Positions 25,101-35,600 of a DNA stretch of 64,000 bases are shown in pieces (the first letter of the stretch is position 1; the number at the start of each line of letters is the position of its first letter). The stretch is taken from positions 48,244-112,243 of the forward strand of contig JBMFQR010000002.1 of NCBI GenBank assembly GCA_049968515.1, in the 5' to 3' direction. A model generated the notes under the pieces. The model worked only from the letters and a program-made list of their open reading frames with translations, had not been told where the DNA came from and made no database searches. This stretch comes from JAOACQ01 sp049968515 (lineage in GTDB: Bacteria > Spirochaetota > Brevinematia > Brevinematales > JAOACQ01). Made by a program: the position numbers and the translations under genes.

Positions 25101-28100
25101 GTTCGTAGTATCGAGTGTGTTTAATGTTCTACTGGCAATGCTGTAAAGCGAATTATATGGTGGAACTATAAAGGAAAGCAATAGGCTCTTTCCTATCTCG
25201 GCTGGATTTTTAGCTGCCACATTTGCCACACCTGTTTTAGTATTAACACCATAAACCTTCCAGCTTCCCGAAAATCCTTCAACAATCTGATTATCATATC
25301 CTTTTAACGATATAACATCATAATCCCCTTTCTGTATATTTGTGTTGCTTATAAAGTAATCAATATACACCGAACCATCATTGGAGTAAGTAAAATGGCT
25401 TTTAATCCTCCCACTTACAAGTTCAATATTGGTAATAACTTCATTACTCGAAGGAGGCGTTATCTTTAATCTATAAACATCATTTCCAATCTCTCCTACA
25501 TTTGTTATTGTAAATGTGTAGATTACGCTTTCTTCATCTCTTGACACATTATTCGGATTGACATAAGCATAAAAGCTAACATCTGGCAAAATAATATACA
25601 TTATATCCGAGCCAACTATATTGGTATGCAAATATGAAATATTATCATTAGTATATATGTATACTGGCTTAAATCTAACATTCGTAGAGTCGCTTAATAA
25701 TTCCTTGTTTGCAGTAATTCTCACTGTAGTGGACTGATTTTCAGGTAAAGGTGTAGTATAGTCTATCCATAGCCAGTTTGTCACAAGGGTCTTATTCCCC
25801 GGATAACCTGAAAGAATAACATCATTTATGCTATCTATACTAAATGGCCAGGGTATATTAATACCAATTTTCCTTACCGGAATATTACCGGTAGAGCCAT
25901 TCTGAATTGTAATCTCGAATGTTTTTCTTGTCTCTGTAGTTAAGAAATTATCGCTTATATTATAGGAAATTGGCCTTGTCGCATAGCATGTTCTATTACC
26001 TATTGTAACATTCGTTATTTCGAAAAAGTAAGTTGGAGGCACTGTACCCATATCCACAAAGCCATTATCAGCGTATATTTTCCACACCCCATTTGTAGGC
26101 AAAGATTTACTCCCAACAGCGAGTGTCAACTCCAATACATCCATTTCGCCAGCAAGTATTCTCTGAGCAGAAGGATATGTTATTGTAATATCGGTTGTAC
26201 TTATGTTAAAATATGAAGAGTTCGTATTCCAGAGATTAAGCTTTGTGCTATAAGCATAAATCAGATTGCCATTTAAAAACTCTGGAAGAATTAGTTTAAC
26301 CCTCTGGAAATTATCTGTTCCTGACCCGCTATTGGTAATATAAAATCTAACGGTCTGAGTAATCTCATCCCCATTACCAACAAAAACTATAGAAGGACTG
26401 ACACCTCCACCACCTTTTGGTTTGGGAAGGAAAAATGAAACATAACTATTTCCATTGGTAATATTGTATTCCCAGTCTCTATCATTGCTAACAGAAGGCA
26501 AGAATGGCACATTGTAAATATCCATACTTTCAACCCTGTCAACCATAGTGAAGCTAAGAGTTCTTGTCTCTCCACCATCAAAGGGGGTGCTGAAAGTAAG
26601 TTCTATCCTGTTCTGAAGACTGTTAAAACTTACCCCTCCACCCCCTGTCAGAACAAGATTATAAATATTTGTGGAAATATTGGTTTGAATAGGTATATAT
26701 ATATTGTGAATTCTATTACCCGGCATTCCAGTGTTGGTAAAATACATAGTCATCACATTTGTAACCGATGTTGTATCAATCACAGAAGGGCTTATTGTTG
26801 CAACCAAAGAGACAGGTGGATATTCAATACGTAATGTATTTGTACCATCACTTTTCTGTGTTGCGAGGGAAAATAGATTTGTATCATTTGTTTCACTGGA
26901 GATTTTATACAAATATGTTGGTAATGCAATATTTGTAGGCAAAGAAGAAAATGTAGTTGGACCAATCCTGTCAACAAACTTCATTACAACCTTTTCAACT
27001 GCATTCATATCCCTATACCATGAAGCAAGATTTGTAGAATTTGCCTCATAGTTAAGATATACGCTGTAATTACTTCCATTGGTAACAATTGTATAATTAT
27101 TGCCAATAAGAAGGCTTTGAATACTCAAGATCTCACTAATGTAATTGGTATTGAAATCAATCTTCAGCATTTTTACATCTATATCCCGGGGCGAAAGATT
27201 GACCACTATGTTTGTAATCTCATTGGTAATAAATGTTGTATAAACAAGAAATGGCTCGAGTTTGTTTTCTCCCTGAGGTACAGGTGGAGAAATAAAAACA
27301 CTCCACGTTTTGGGCTGATCCTGTTGCTGCTCAACATAACCCATACTATTGCTATTGTCTGCATAAAGTACAAGAGAAACTGTCTCACCTGCTGAATAAA
27401 CATTCGTATTTGTATGCCTTGCAGTAAATTCGATTGTATCAATCTGTCCGCTTAAAAGTGGAGAAGACCCATAATCCACCCATATAAAACTATTTGAATA
27501 AGCAGTATTTCCACCATTTGAACTCACTATATTCTGAACACTATCAAAATTATTGGGAATATTTATTCTTATCCTGTAAATATTATTCCCGCTCGTACCC
27601 ACATTCCTTAAGGTGTAAGCGTATCTGTTCGTATTTTTTGTAATATCCCCATTAATGCTCACCTTTGAAGGATAAACATATGCTAAAGCCATCGCATTTG
27701 AAGCCACAACTCTGAGATAAGAATTCGGCGTATCAGCCTTTGTCCAGACAGCTCCACTTATAAAAGCAGAACTGTCCGCATCAATATTCCAGTGATAGTT
27801 GCTGTAAAGCATCCCGAGTGGCAGGGATGGAGTACCATAAACATTAAAGTTTATCATATCGAAACCATAAACACCATCAAAGCCATTTGTCATATAGTTA
27901 ACAAAAATATAATTTGTACCAGAAATATTTGTAAGGTATATATTTGAAATACTGCTTCCTAAAAGTACTTTACTGGAAACAATGTTTAATATCCCATGGA
28001 TTGGATCATTATTACTTACTGTAAAACCAGCAGGTATCTGTATCCTGAAATAGGATATATCCGGGCTACCGCTTACTCCACTGCCATCAATCCTCACTGT

Positions 28101-29669
28101 AACACTCTGAACATCCTGCCCCACAACCATAGGAGAAGACTGCAAATATGCATATGCTACCGGCTGAGTATAGACCTTTACGTTAAGATCGCCTGTTAAG
28201 AGAGATTTTGCCTTCTTCCTTCCAGTAGTAGCATATTTGATGCCATTCGCATTGTCAAACATCCAGTCTATCCCAGTATCAGAATGCTTTCTGCAATCCA
28301 CATAAACTGAAAAGTCCTTTCCAGAGCCATCTGAGGTTGAAGGTGTCTGAAGTGTAAACCTTACAAGAATTTTTCCACTTCTGACTATTTGATTCGCTGA
28401 CTGGGAAGCCATCTGAAATCTCATGTATAACTCTCCATCCTTCTCCTGAACAAGAAATTGTCCTGCACCCGGTGTTCCTGAGGTTATCCTCGTCAGATTA
28501 GGACTATATGAATTTGATACACTTACAGTATTAAGCTGCCAGTTACCATAACCGGTTGGCTTTTTAATATATATCTCGCCTATACCACTATCTTGTGTTG
28601 CTACATTCTGAGGCTCAATTTCTACTGAAAATTGGACCAGAGAGTTTGTCATAACCTTTGTGGGTGTTATCTTTGCGACAACGTTGCTTGCAATAGATCT
28701 TATTAAGAAATTATCAAATTGTGCTTCAGCAGGTTCACCTCTAAAAAATCCAGTTTCATTACCAATAAAAGCAACGATATCGTTACTCCACCCCACCGGA
28801 ACCTCAGCAAACTTTATCCATGTATTATTAGGTCCTGTATCTCCAGCTGGATTTGGATTTAAATAGATTATAATTTTACTTCCAGAATGAACAAGATTTA
28901 TAGCAAGTTCCTCCGTAACGGGATTTGAATACCCTCCCGCTTCATTATTAAAATGAGGCTGAGCCTGATCATCATATTGCCTTTGAAAATAAGTAGTAAG
29001 AGTTCCTGGGTTATTGCCATCTATATCGGCTGTTAAAGATGTAAAAGAAATATCATGCTCCACATCTTTATAATATCCCCACGTATTGTTATTATTTTGT
29101 ATTCTACCTTTATCATAAAAAAAGAGAAAATAATCCCATCTGGAGTTTGTATCCGTCTTTGTTACACCATTATCCTGCACTATCCATAAAGTAGAATAAG
29201 CATTTTGATTTAAAACATCAACATAAGCTCCTACTCTCTCCGCATAATTACCTCTTGCATCAAGACTGGTAGTATATCTTATAATAGTATAACCAAAAGG
29301 TTCTTCCTCACTTACATTTATCTGCCCTATAGAACTATTAGACTTTGGGTCAAATTTAACGCCACTTCCACAAAACCAGTTATTCCAAAACAAAGCAATA
29401 TTATTTGGCGTTCCCATTATTTTAAGCCTGCCCCCATTAACATAATTGGTCTTTGGGTAATTATTATCATCTGGAGCTGCACCTCCCCAATCATTATAAA
29501 CATCATATATAATCATATCCCTTGACATAGGGAAATTGAATATCCACCCTCTACCCTCAAGTGTTGCCTGTGAATCACTGAAGGGCTCATAATAATAAAT
29601 TGATTTTGAAAAAAAGATTTGAGGTATAAAAATTAAGGCTATTCCTAAAAATTTATAAAAATTTTTCAT
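22134..29669 (-). CDS. Giant exported repeat protein A with FlgD-Ig/T9SS-like C-terminus
   Basis: About 2511 residues. The start at 29669 is chosen because AGGAGG lies 6 bases upstream; the product then begins with a signal peptide (MKNFYKFLGIALIFIPQIFF). Residues about 25-330 form a beta-rich, lectin-like region ending FDNFLIRSIASNVVA. About 330-2155 hold 13 degenerate repeats of roughly 140 residues around N-x-G-x-x-G-N-x-I, then I-x-I-P, then I-D/V-Y, rich in Asn and Thr. Next come a carboxypeptidase-regulatory-like domain (GRITGIVLPPN...GTYRLQF), a beta domain with WGWNEDKLAVFYWRP, and a C-terminal FlgD-Ig-like domain (VFTPGVKDRRYKNMKLAF...VKTGVYIYKIIAG...SGTIIIAR). It is paralogous to the upstream gene throughout. 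It is likely a surface or secreted fibre or adhesin; no ligand can be named. Confidence 0.85.
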   Translation of the reverse strand: MKNFYKFLGIALIFIPQIFFSKSIYYYEPFSDSQATLEGRGWIFNFPMSRDMIIYDVYNDWGGAAPDDNNYPKTNYVNGGRLKIMGTPNNIALFWNNWFCGSGVKFDPKSNSSIGQINVSEEEPFGYTIIRYTTSLDARGNYAERVGAYVDVLNQNAYSTLWIVQDNGVTKTDTNSRWDYFLFFYDKGRIQNNNNTWGYYKDVEHDISFTSLTADIDGNNPGTLTTYFQRQYDDQAQPHFNNEAGGYSNPVTEELAINLVHSGSKIIIYLNPNPAGDTGPNNTWIKFAEVPVGWSNDIVAFIGNETGFFRGEPAEAQFDNFLIRSIASNVVAKITPTKVMTNSLVQFSVEIEPQNVATQDSGIGEIYIKKPTGYGNWQLNTVSVSNSYSPNLTRITSGTPGAGQFLVQEKDGELYMRFQMASQSANQIVRSGKILVRFTLQTPSTSDGSGKDFSVYVDCRKHSDTGIDWMFDNANGIKYATTGRKKAKSLLTGDLNVKVYTQPVAYAYLQSSPMVVGQDVQSVTVRIDGSGVSGSPDISYFRIQIPAGFTVSNNDPIHGILNIVSSKVLLGSSISNIYLTNISGTNYIFVNYMTNGFDGVYGFDMINFNVYGTPSLPLGMLYSNYHWNIDADSSAFISGAVWTKADTPNSYLRVVASNAMALAYVYPSKVSINGDITKNTNRYAYTLRNVGTSGNNIYRIRINIPNNFDSVQNIVSSNGGNTAYSNSFIWVDYGSSPLLSGQIDTIEFTARHTNTNVYSAGETVSLVLYADNSNSMGYVEQQQDQPKTWSVFISPPVPQGENKLEPFLVYTTFITNEITNIVVNLSPRDIDVKMLKIDFNTNYISEILSIQSLLIGNNYTIVTNGSNYSVYLNYEANSTNLASWYRDMNAVEKVVMKFVDRIGPTTFSSLPTNIALPTYLYKISSETNDTNLFSLATQKSDGTNTLRIEYPPVSLVATISPSVIDTTSVTNVMTMYFTNTGMPGNRIHNIYIPIQTNISTNIYNLVLTGGGGVSFNSLQNRIELTFSTPFDGGETRTLSFTMVDRVESMDIYNVPFLPSVSNDRDWEYNITNGNSYVSFFLPKPKGGGGVSPSIVFVGNGDEITQTVRFYITNSGSGTDNFQRVKLILPEFLNGNLIYAYSTKLNLWNTNSSYFNISTTDITITYPSAQRILAGEMDVLELTLAVGSKSLPTNGVWKIYADNGFVDMGTVPPTYFFEITNVTIGNRTCYATRPISYNISDNFLTTETRKTFEITIQNGSTGNIPVRKIGINIPWPFSIDSINDVILSGYPGNKTLVTNWLWIDYTTPLPENQSTTVRITANKELLSDSTNVRFKPVYIYTNDNISYLHTNIVGSDIMYIILPDVSFYAYVNPNNVSRDEESVIYTFTITNVGEIGNDVYRLKITPPSSNEVITNIELVSGRIKSHFTYSNDGSVYIDYFISNTNIQKGDYDVISLKGYDNQIVEGFSGSWKVYGVNTKTGVANVAAKNPAEIGKSLLLSFIVPPYNSLYSIASRTLNTLDTTNNLTIIVNNTGESGNDITGLRIYFFWPFITNGAEINSSIGGSLSKVSNDGTNFVEIKYDTGKFTNGVSDTIVLKLLDTFAVGDTNTHIFLKAMYSTSGENYIKSELAGGETNQLLFKMPYPDLASELLPSEIYFNQTNVEIGMRFINKGQVNNNIQWIKVKIPDVYTNNFDISKVSDTLATNKNYADGVLSLFYNSFYSQVTNLVTLKLSNSVTNIGDNFAFEIIVYNGLYETTNSGPILSIQRLPAIVIQSDYRTLYSTYVTNTVKMEIDNGVASGSSSIKYARLIIPDIFTNIVSVESIYGNVVSNFLSNLVIYYPNGIAKGNKDTLTLNLIDKYDLYKTNEIKWDAYINNGSGYACAIETFSFLTQSMVIPKIDITNLNPIKWVYIGVPTNTIVFSISNKSIGNNYAFSNIIELPSLLDTGISFSNTHADSVIKYENSKIIVTYSSGFKSGSVDNIYFELTNGVTSVTDFNVQIKSYNGSDYGPGMAYLRVSFKGKDEIASAYLKPKAQIIYSIDNTGLIKYYVQNNMYDKGIKELKIDFDTTRLNISNIYSSLLQRYLSFTKSSTNLIVSYGNDSIIKRTNDELIINIVYTNTQNWTNVMKAMVKYEGMDEYFETLVPEGESVHLPVLLADFGRITGIVLPPNITPKISVVDSSGAVVTNKTGEKAIAISDTEGKYLLDYVLPGTYRLQFTGTSYSTNNFMEDVVVIANKVTNVGVYKMKKAVFSPNAPGEQESLCLDDLKTTIIVPEGSMGDYFSVDIWLTNFTVRDPDMKEAAKKSKIITPPAGNEDSVKVYHFDMKGMTFDEREEQELKKDVIIKLAYDKAEIEGWGWNEDKLAVFYWRPMTKEWRRIGGVVDKENGLVTFKSGYLHKYYAIMGDAASKTSASGFVNVSADPKVFTPGVKDRRYKNMKLAFGLEESVEKVYVKIYDMRGNLLRQLECSGEYKNGEVYWDGKDSEGYDVKTGVYIYKIIAGSKVYSGTIIIAR

Positions 29670-29679
29670 TTTCATCCTC

Positions 29680-32600
29680 CTACCTCGCAATTATTATTGT
29701 TCCAGAATATTTCTCATTTCCGGCTATTATTTGATATATATAAACCCCAGTCTTTACCGGATAGCCTTCATTATCCGTAGCATCCCAGGAAACCTCACCC
29801 TGTACGTACTGCCCTTCTCTCTCAAATTTCTTTACCAGATTTCCTCTCAGATCATAGATTTTGACCTCATATTTTTCATAAACCTTATCAAGTTCAAATG
29901 TCAATCTTACACTGCCAAAATATCCATTTTTATCTTTCGGAGTAAATACTTTTGGTCTGACAGCCACATTCTTTATTGCCCCTCCTTTATCTCCTTCCTT
30001 GCCCATAACTGCATAAAATCCATGTAAATAACCCACTTTTGCACTCACATAATTTTTGTCTCTATCTACAGTTCCACCTATCCTTATCCACCTTGAATAA
30101 CTACCAATAGTGTCCCAGAAGTAGATTGCAAGCTCATCCTCATTCCATCCCCTCGAATTAATTTCTCCCTCATCATAATGCAGATAGAGTATCGCATCTA
30201 AATTAAGTGTTGCTCCATCGATTGAAACATCCCTTAAGTCATAAATATCAAGCTTAAATCCATACATATTAGTAGAATATGATGGTTTTTTAATTGAAGG
30301 GTTTTCTTCGGTATTTTTTCTCTGCTCTTCGGTAAAGGGTTGTCTCAAAATATCTACCGCAATATCCTCTTTTAATGAATTGGCAGGGAATAATACGTAA
30401 CTCTCCATATCATCATAACATTTCACCTGCTGCGAATCTTTTGAACCAGCAGAGAGAGGAGCATTCCTAAGCCTGAACGGTAAAAGTGTAAGAATCCTGT
30501 CCGCTTCAACAACAATATTCGTACTATCTGTCTTGAAAACCCCTTCTTTTGAAAATTCAAGCTTATACTCGCCGGGCAAAATTCTTTTTAGATTATATCT
30601 ACCTCCTAAAGTAGATGTAATCAGGTTTTCTCCATTTACATTCGTCCCAACCTTATCACTACCGACGGGATAAATCTTCACAGCCACACCATCTGCACCG
30701 GGAAATACTTTTCCCTCAACAATACCCCAGCCACCATTTGTTATCCATAAAACAGTGCTGTCGCCAGAAGAAACACGAGCTTTTACATTGGTTACCTCTT
30801 GAGGGTTTTCTCTTGCCAAAATTGCAGTGGTATAGAAATCAACTTTGAAGATATTGTTGAACTCATATCTGACCTCAATAGAAATATCGTCATACTCATT
30901 ATATTCAAGTGGTTTATCGTGGTAATCTATAAGAATGTTGCTTCCATCATTTATTTTGATATTCCCTTTCTGGCTCTGAATACTGAAAAACTTAAATATA
31001 TTTGTATTTGTAGAAAGATTAATTGTAACATTTGTGATCTTCATTCCATATGGATCACCATTTCTAACCCTGTAAGTAAGATATCCATTTGTTTCAATTA
31101 TATATAATCTGTTATCACCATAAAAACCAGCATATACTGTATAAGGGGGTAAGATCACTGAAATCTTTAAAGGATTATTGTTTTCATCCTTACTATCATA
31201 CCAGATAGGATTATTGGTCAGATTTGCAAGTTTAATATCAAAATTTAGATTACTCACCGAATTAATTGTATTGCTGCCAACAAAACTTATTAAATCTGCT
31301 TTGTTAACAGCCAATAAATTTGTAGTATAATCTACATAGATTGTCCTGTTTGTAATAGAAATTTTGCCCCCATAGCTACTTGACATATCAGTTAAATTAT
31401 TCAGCCCATCAGGAACCTCAATTTTTGCAAATGTTATATTGCCGCTTCCATACCCTGTATTACTTATCTCAATAGAAATTCTGTTGGTCGTACTGCCCAC
31501 ATAAATATATGCTGGTGAAATCTTAGAAATAGAATGAACCTCTGGCATTTCAAACTTCAAAAGGTTGGTTGCCCCCAGTTTTACACTAAACGGAACAAAT
31601 CCAAATCCAGCATCTCCTTTTATATATAGATATTTCAGGACATTTCCAAGCTCCAAATTATCCCTCAATTTAATATCTATAACATCCTTTACATCAGATT
31701 TGCTAATCTCTTTACCTTCTGCAGTATAATCTACAAGGAGATTTGTTATATCCCCGCTTATACTTGTAGATTCATTAGCAAGTAAAAGACTGTCAATGCT
31801 TATTATCTCTGCAAACTCTTGCGGAAATTCCATCCTTAACTTCTTTATCCCTGCATTTCCATCAATCGTATTCCATATCTCTATTTTAAACTGATTTGTA
31901 GAAGTCGTAGTGTCAATCACATTAGGAGTTATGAAGTATTCAGGAAGCTTTGTAAGAAGCAACTCCCCATTTCCAGAAAGATTTGTCATTCTTACGTAAT
32001 TTCTTGCCTCTACCTCAATAATAGCAGTTATATTTGAAACAGAATTATTTGAAACTGGAATATATATTGTTTCAGAACTTCCTGCTGCAAAGTTATTATA
32101 ATAGAATCTTATCTTACCAGAAGAGCTATCATAGCCAATATTTGTTGCAGAGCTTCCATATATCAAGCTCTTATTAAATCCATTGGTAAATTCTTCGGGC
32201 AAATTAATCTCCACAATATCCCAATCGCTTGTTCCAGTACCGGAATTTGAAATATAAATAACGTTGGTAAAAAATGGGAGATTATAATAAAGTTCTACTG
32301 GATAAATTGTAAATAAACCCTCAGGAAGTGGAACAACATAGTTCATTGTTAAAGATTTTCCCGGCCTCAGGTTTGCTGTTCTGTAGTTACCCGATGAAGT
32401 ATTAAAAGCCGCCTCTGCGCTCCAGACTGATGTTGCTTCATAATGGGTTACAATATCAAGAAGCTTTATTGTAACCATATCGCTTTCATTATAAGCCAGC
32501 GGAGTAGCATAATCCACCCATATGTATCCATTAGAAACGCTGATGGTACTACCAGACCTTGTATTTGCAACCTCTATGTAATTTGTGGATAATATCACCC

Positions 32601-35600
32601 CTATATCTGGTATTTTTATCTTCAGCTTTTCAAGGAAGTTCCCAGATAAACTGCTATTATTCACATAGAAATTCAACACATTGGTCTCTATACTTGTATA
32701 GATCTTATTTTTCTCCATAGAAGAAATAGAATTTGAGGCCTCTATATATACAACTGCCTGATAGCCCGGATTCTTCAATTCAATATTAAAACTTCCTGTC
32801 CCATAGGTGGTAAACTCCGATAAACCACTTCCATCAAGAGTATTATCAGCATAAACCTTCCACACCCCATTCGTTTCATTCGGATATTCAATTCTGTCAT
32901 ATGCAGTAAAAGAAATAATATCTGTCTCAGAACTTGGTAAATTTCCAACATTTGTATAATAAACAATAAAATTACTTGGGTTCTCGACTGAATAAACCCC
33001 TCCTTTTAGAGAGGATATGTTTTTGATATTTGTAATAAAGTCTGGTGCCTCGACAACCACCCTTAAAATATCATTCCCCGTTACACCATTGTTTATTACA
33101 AAAAGACTATAATTATAGCTTTCAAAATCATAGGAAATTGTATTCGGTGAAATATAACCTGCCGCCTGAGCAAAAGGATTGACAAACTTAACACTTAAGG
33201 ACTTTCCTGAATATACTTCTCCTCTTCTATAACCATAATCATCACCAAAGTCAATCTCAAAAGAATAACCCTTTTCGATTTCTCCGCTCGTCCAGACATC
33301 ATAAGCCCAAAGCCTTATGGTATCATTGGCACCTGGAATCAGTCCAGTAGAACCATAATTAACTTCTGCAAAATTAGTGCCATTCTCCTGATAGCTAATT
33401 GCACTTATTCCACCAGAAACTATATTCGAAACACCACTGAAAGGATATGGAAAACCAATTCTCACCTTCTTTATGGGAACTCCGTTGTTGGGCTCACTGC
33501 CATTGAAAACAAAGAATGAGAGATAATTGCTTGTTGTGCTCGCAATTATATTGGTATTTGTGGTATATGCCATTGGCGTTTCAACAAAATATAAATAATT
33601 GGTGCCCCCGTCAAGCATAAGTCCATTATTCGTTAAATTGTGAGAACCATCTTCATTGGTCGAATTATTGGCAGCCTCAACATACCATAAGGTATTTGTG
33701 ATATTTGTAAAGTCAACATCCACATCTACAAAAAGCCTGTCAGAACTTTCATTTAAAAGATTGGTACCTGCAAGATCATATTCAAGCCATATATACTCAT
33801 TATTGGAGATCTTTAGTCCTGTCTGACCATTTGTAACACCAAGGAGTTCATTACTGACATTTACAATCTTATCAGTCAAAAATGTTGGAATCTTGACCCT
33901 TACCTTATCAAGATAATTGCTTCCCCATCCCCTGTTGCTCAGACTAATAACAATGGTATTTGTATTGGTCTCTGTATGCATTGTGTTATAAACTACATTC
34001 GGATTGACTTTGTAAGAATACATCGTGGGTGGAGGTATAATTTCTAAATTTAGGGTTTTTCCAGTTGGGGCACTTAGATTTGTCCACCATCTTTGGTTGG
34101 AAATAGAAATAGCAACAGATGTTGTCTCTGAACCACTCTCTATCTTATCATATACTTCAAGAGTTATAACATCTTTTAAGCCCCCCTTAAATATATTGCC
34201 GGGATAAATCAATTCCATTACTCCTTGAGAAAACCCACCCGAGATACCTCCCACTGTACTACTTTTAAATACAACATTCGTAAAAACATTTGTATCAAAA
34301 ACAATTTTTGCTGCCTGTATGATATTGCCTGTTCTACCTTCATTTGTAATGAACACATAGATTGTGGATTTATTTGTGGCAGAATCTATATAACCTCCCT
34401 CTGCCTCAACATATCCTTTTCCCAGAGCAGGAGGATAGATAAAATTCAGAGTCATATTATCTGGAACCCACTCACTTCCTTCCTTATAATTGGTGGTGTT
34501 CTTTGCATAGATTTTAAAAGTTAGATCTGCTGGATCCTTTACCCTATCAAGTATAAGAAACTTAATCTGATCCTCTTCTGAAGGATCAAAAACAACATTG
34601 GTATAGAAAATCTCTATAAAATTCGTATCACCAATCTTATAGTTTGTGGTATCACCATTCTGAACAAGTGATAGAACATTTGCCACATTCGTTATATTAA
34701 GTGGCAACTCTATCTTCACCCGGGAAATGACATTTCTTTCTTCTCCCTCATTCCTTATTCTTAAAATGACATTCGTTGCAAAATCCACATCCGTATAGAA
34801 AATATGATAATAGGGTGGCGGCGGGCTACCATCTTCATTGCCCGGATAAGAAATATATCCTCTAACCTCGGCGAAAGGAGTATAATAAGTAATTTTCAGG
34901 CCATCACTACCAGCCGGAATATTAACCCAGCCATCACCATTTCTATTATCTGCCTCAACTTTAAAGTTCACATCGATATTTTCATTTGTCAGAGGTTCTA
35001 TATTAGCCAAAGCCATAAATGAAATTGTGTCATTTCCACCATTTATAATATTTGTAGAATTTGCACCATAATCTATAAATATAAAATTCGTGCCATTCTC
35101 CTGATATCTTGAATTTGTTGATGGAATCGTGGTTTGAATATTTATTACATTCGTAATAAGAGGATCAAGAGCAATCCTTACCATCTCTATTTTATTACCC
35201 GTTGCTCCCATATTTTTCACAACAATGGAAACATTATTTGAATAGTAGGTATTTCTCAGGGTTTTTGTACTGACATAAGCCTCTCCAATAGGGGGCTTCT
35301 TTCTCACAAGAACTGACTGCAAAGGATAAAGCTTATTTGTAAGCATATTTGAAGAAGTTGTGCCGGCGATAGAAGAATAACATACTACAGGCCAGCTAAC
35401 CCTTACCTCATTAGTTCCGGTAAAATTCGTCGTCGAAAGAATCTTAAAATGAAGAGTGTCCCCTCCGGAAACAGGGGGCAATAGTGTCCTCTCACCTTCG
35501 TAATTCACAACAATCGTTGAGCCAGAGTTTGTAATATAAATATTTGTTGAAGCCCCAATCTTATCACTCAAAAGATAGGTTGAATCAATTATAAATCCAG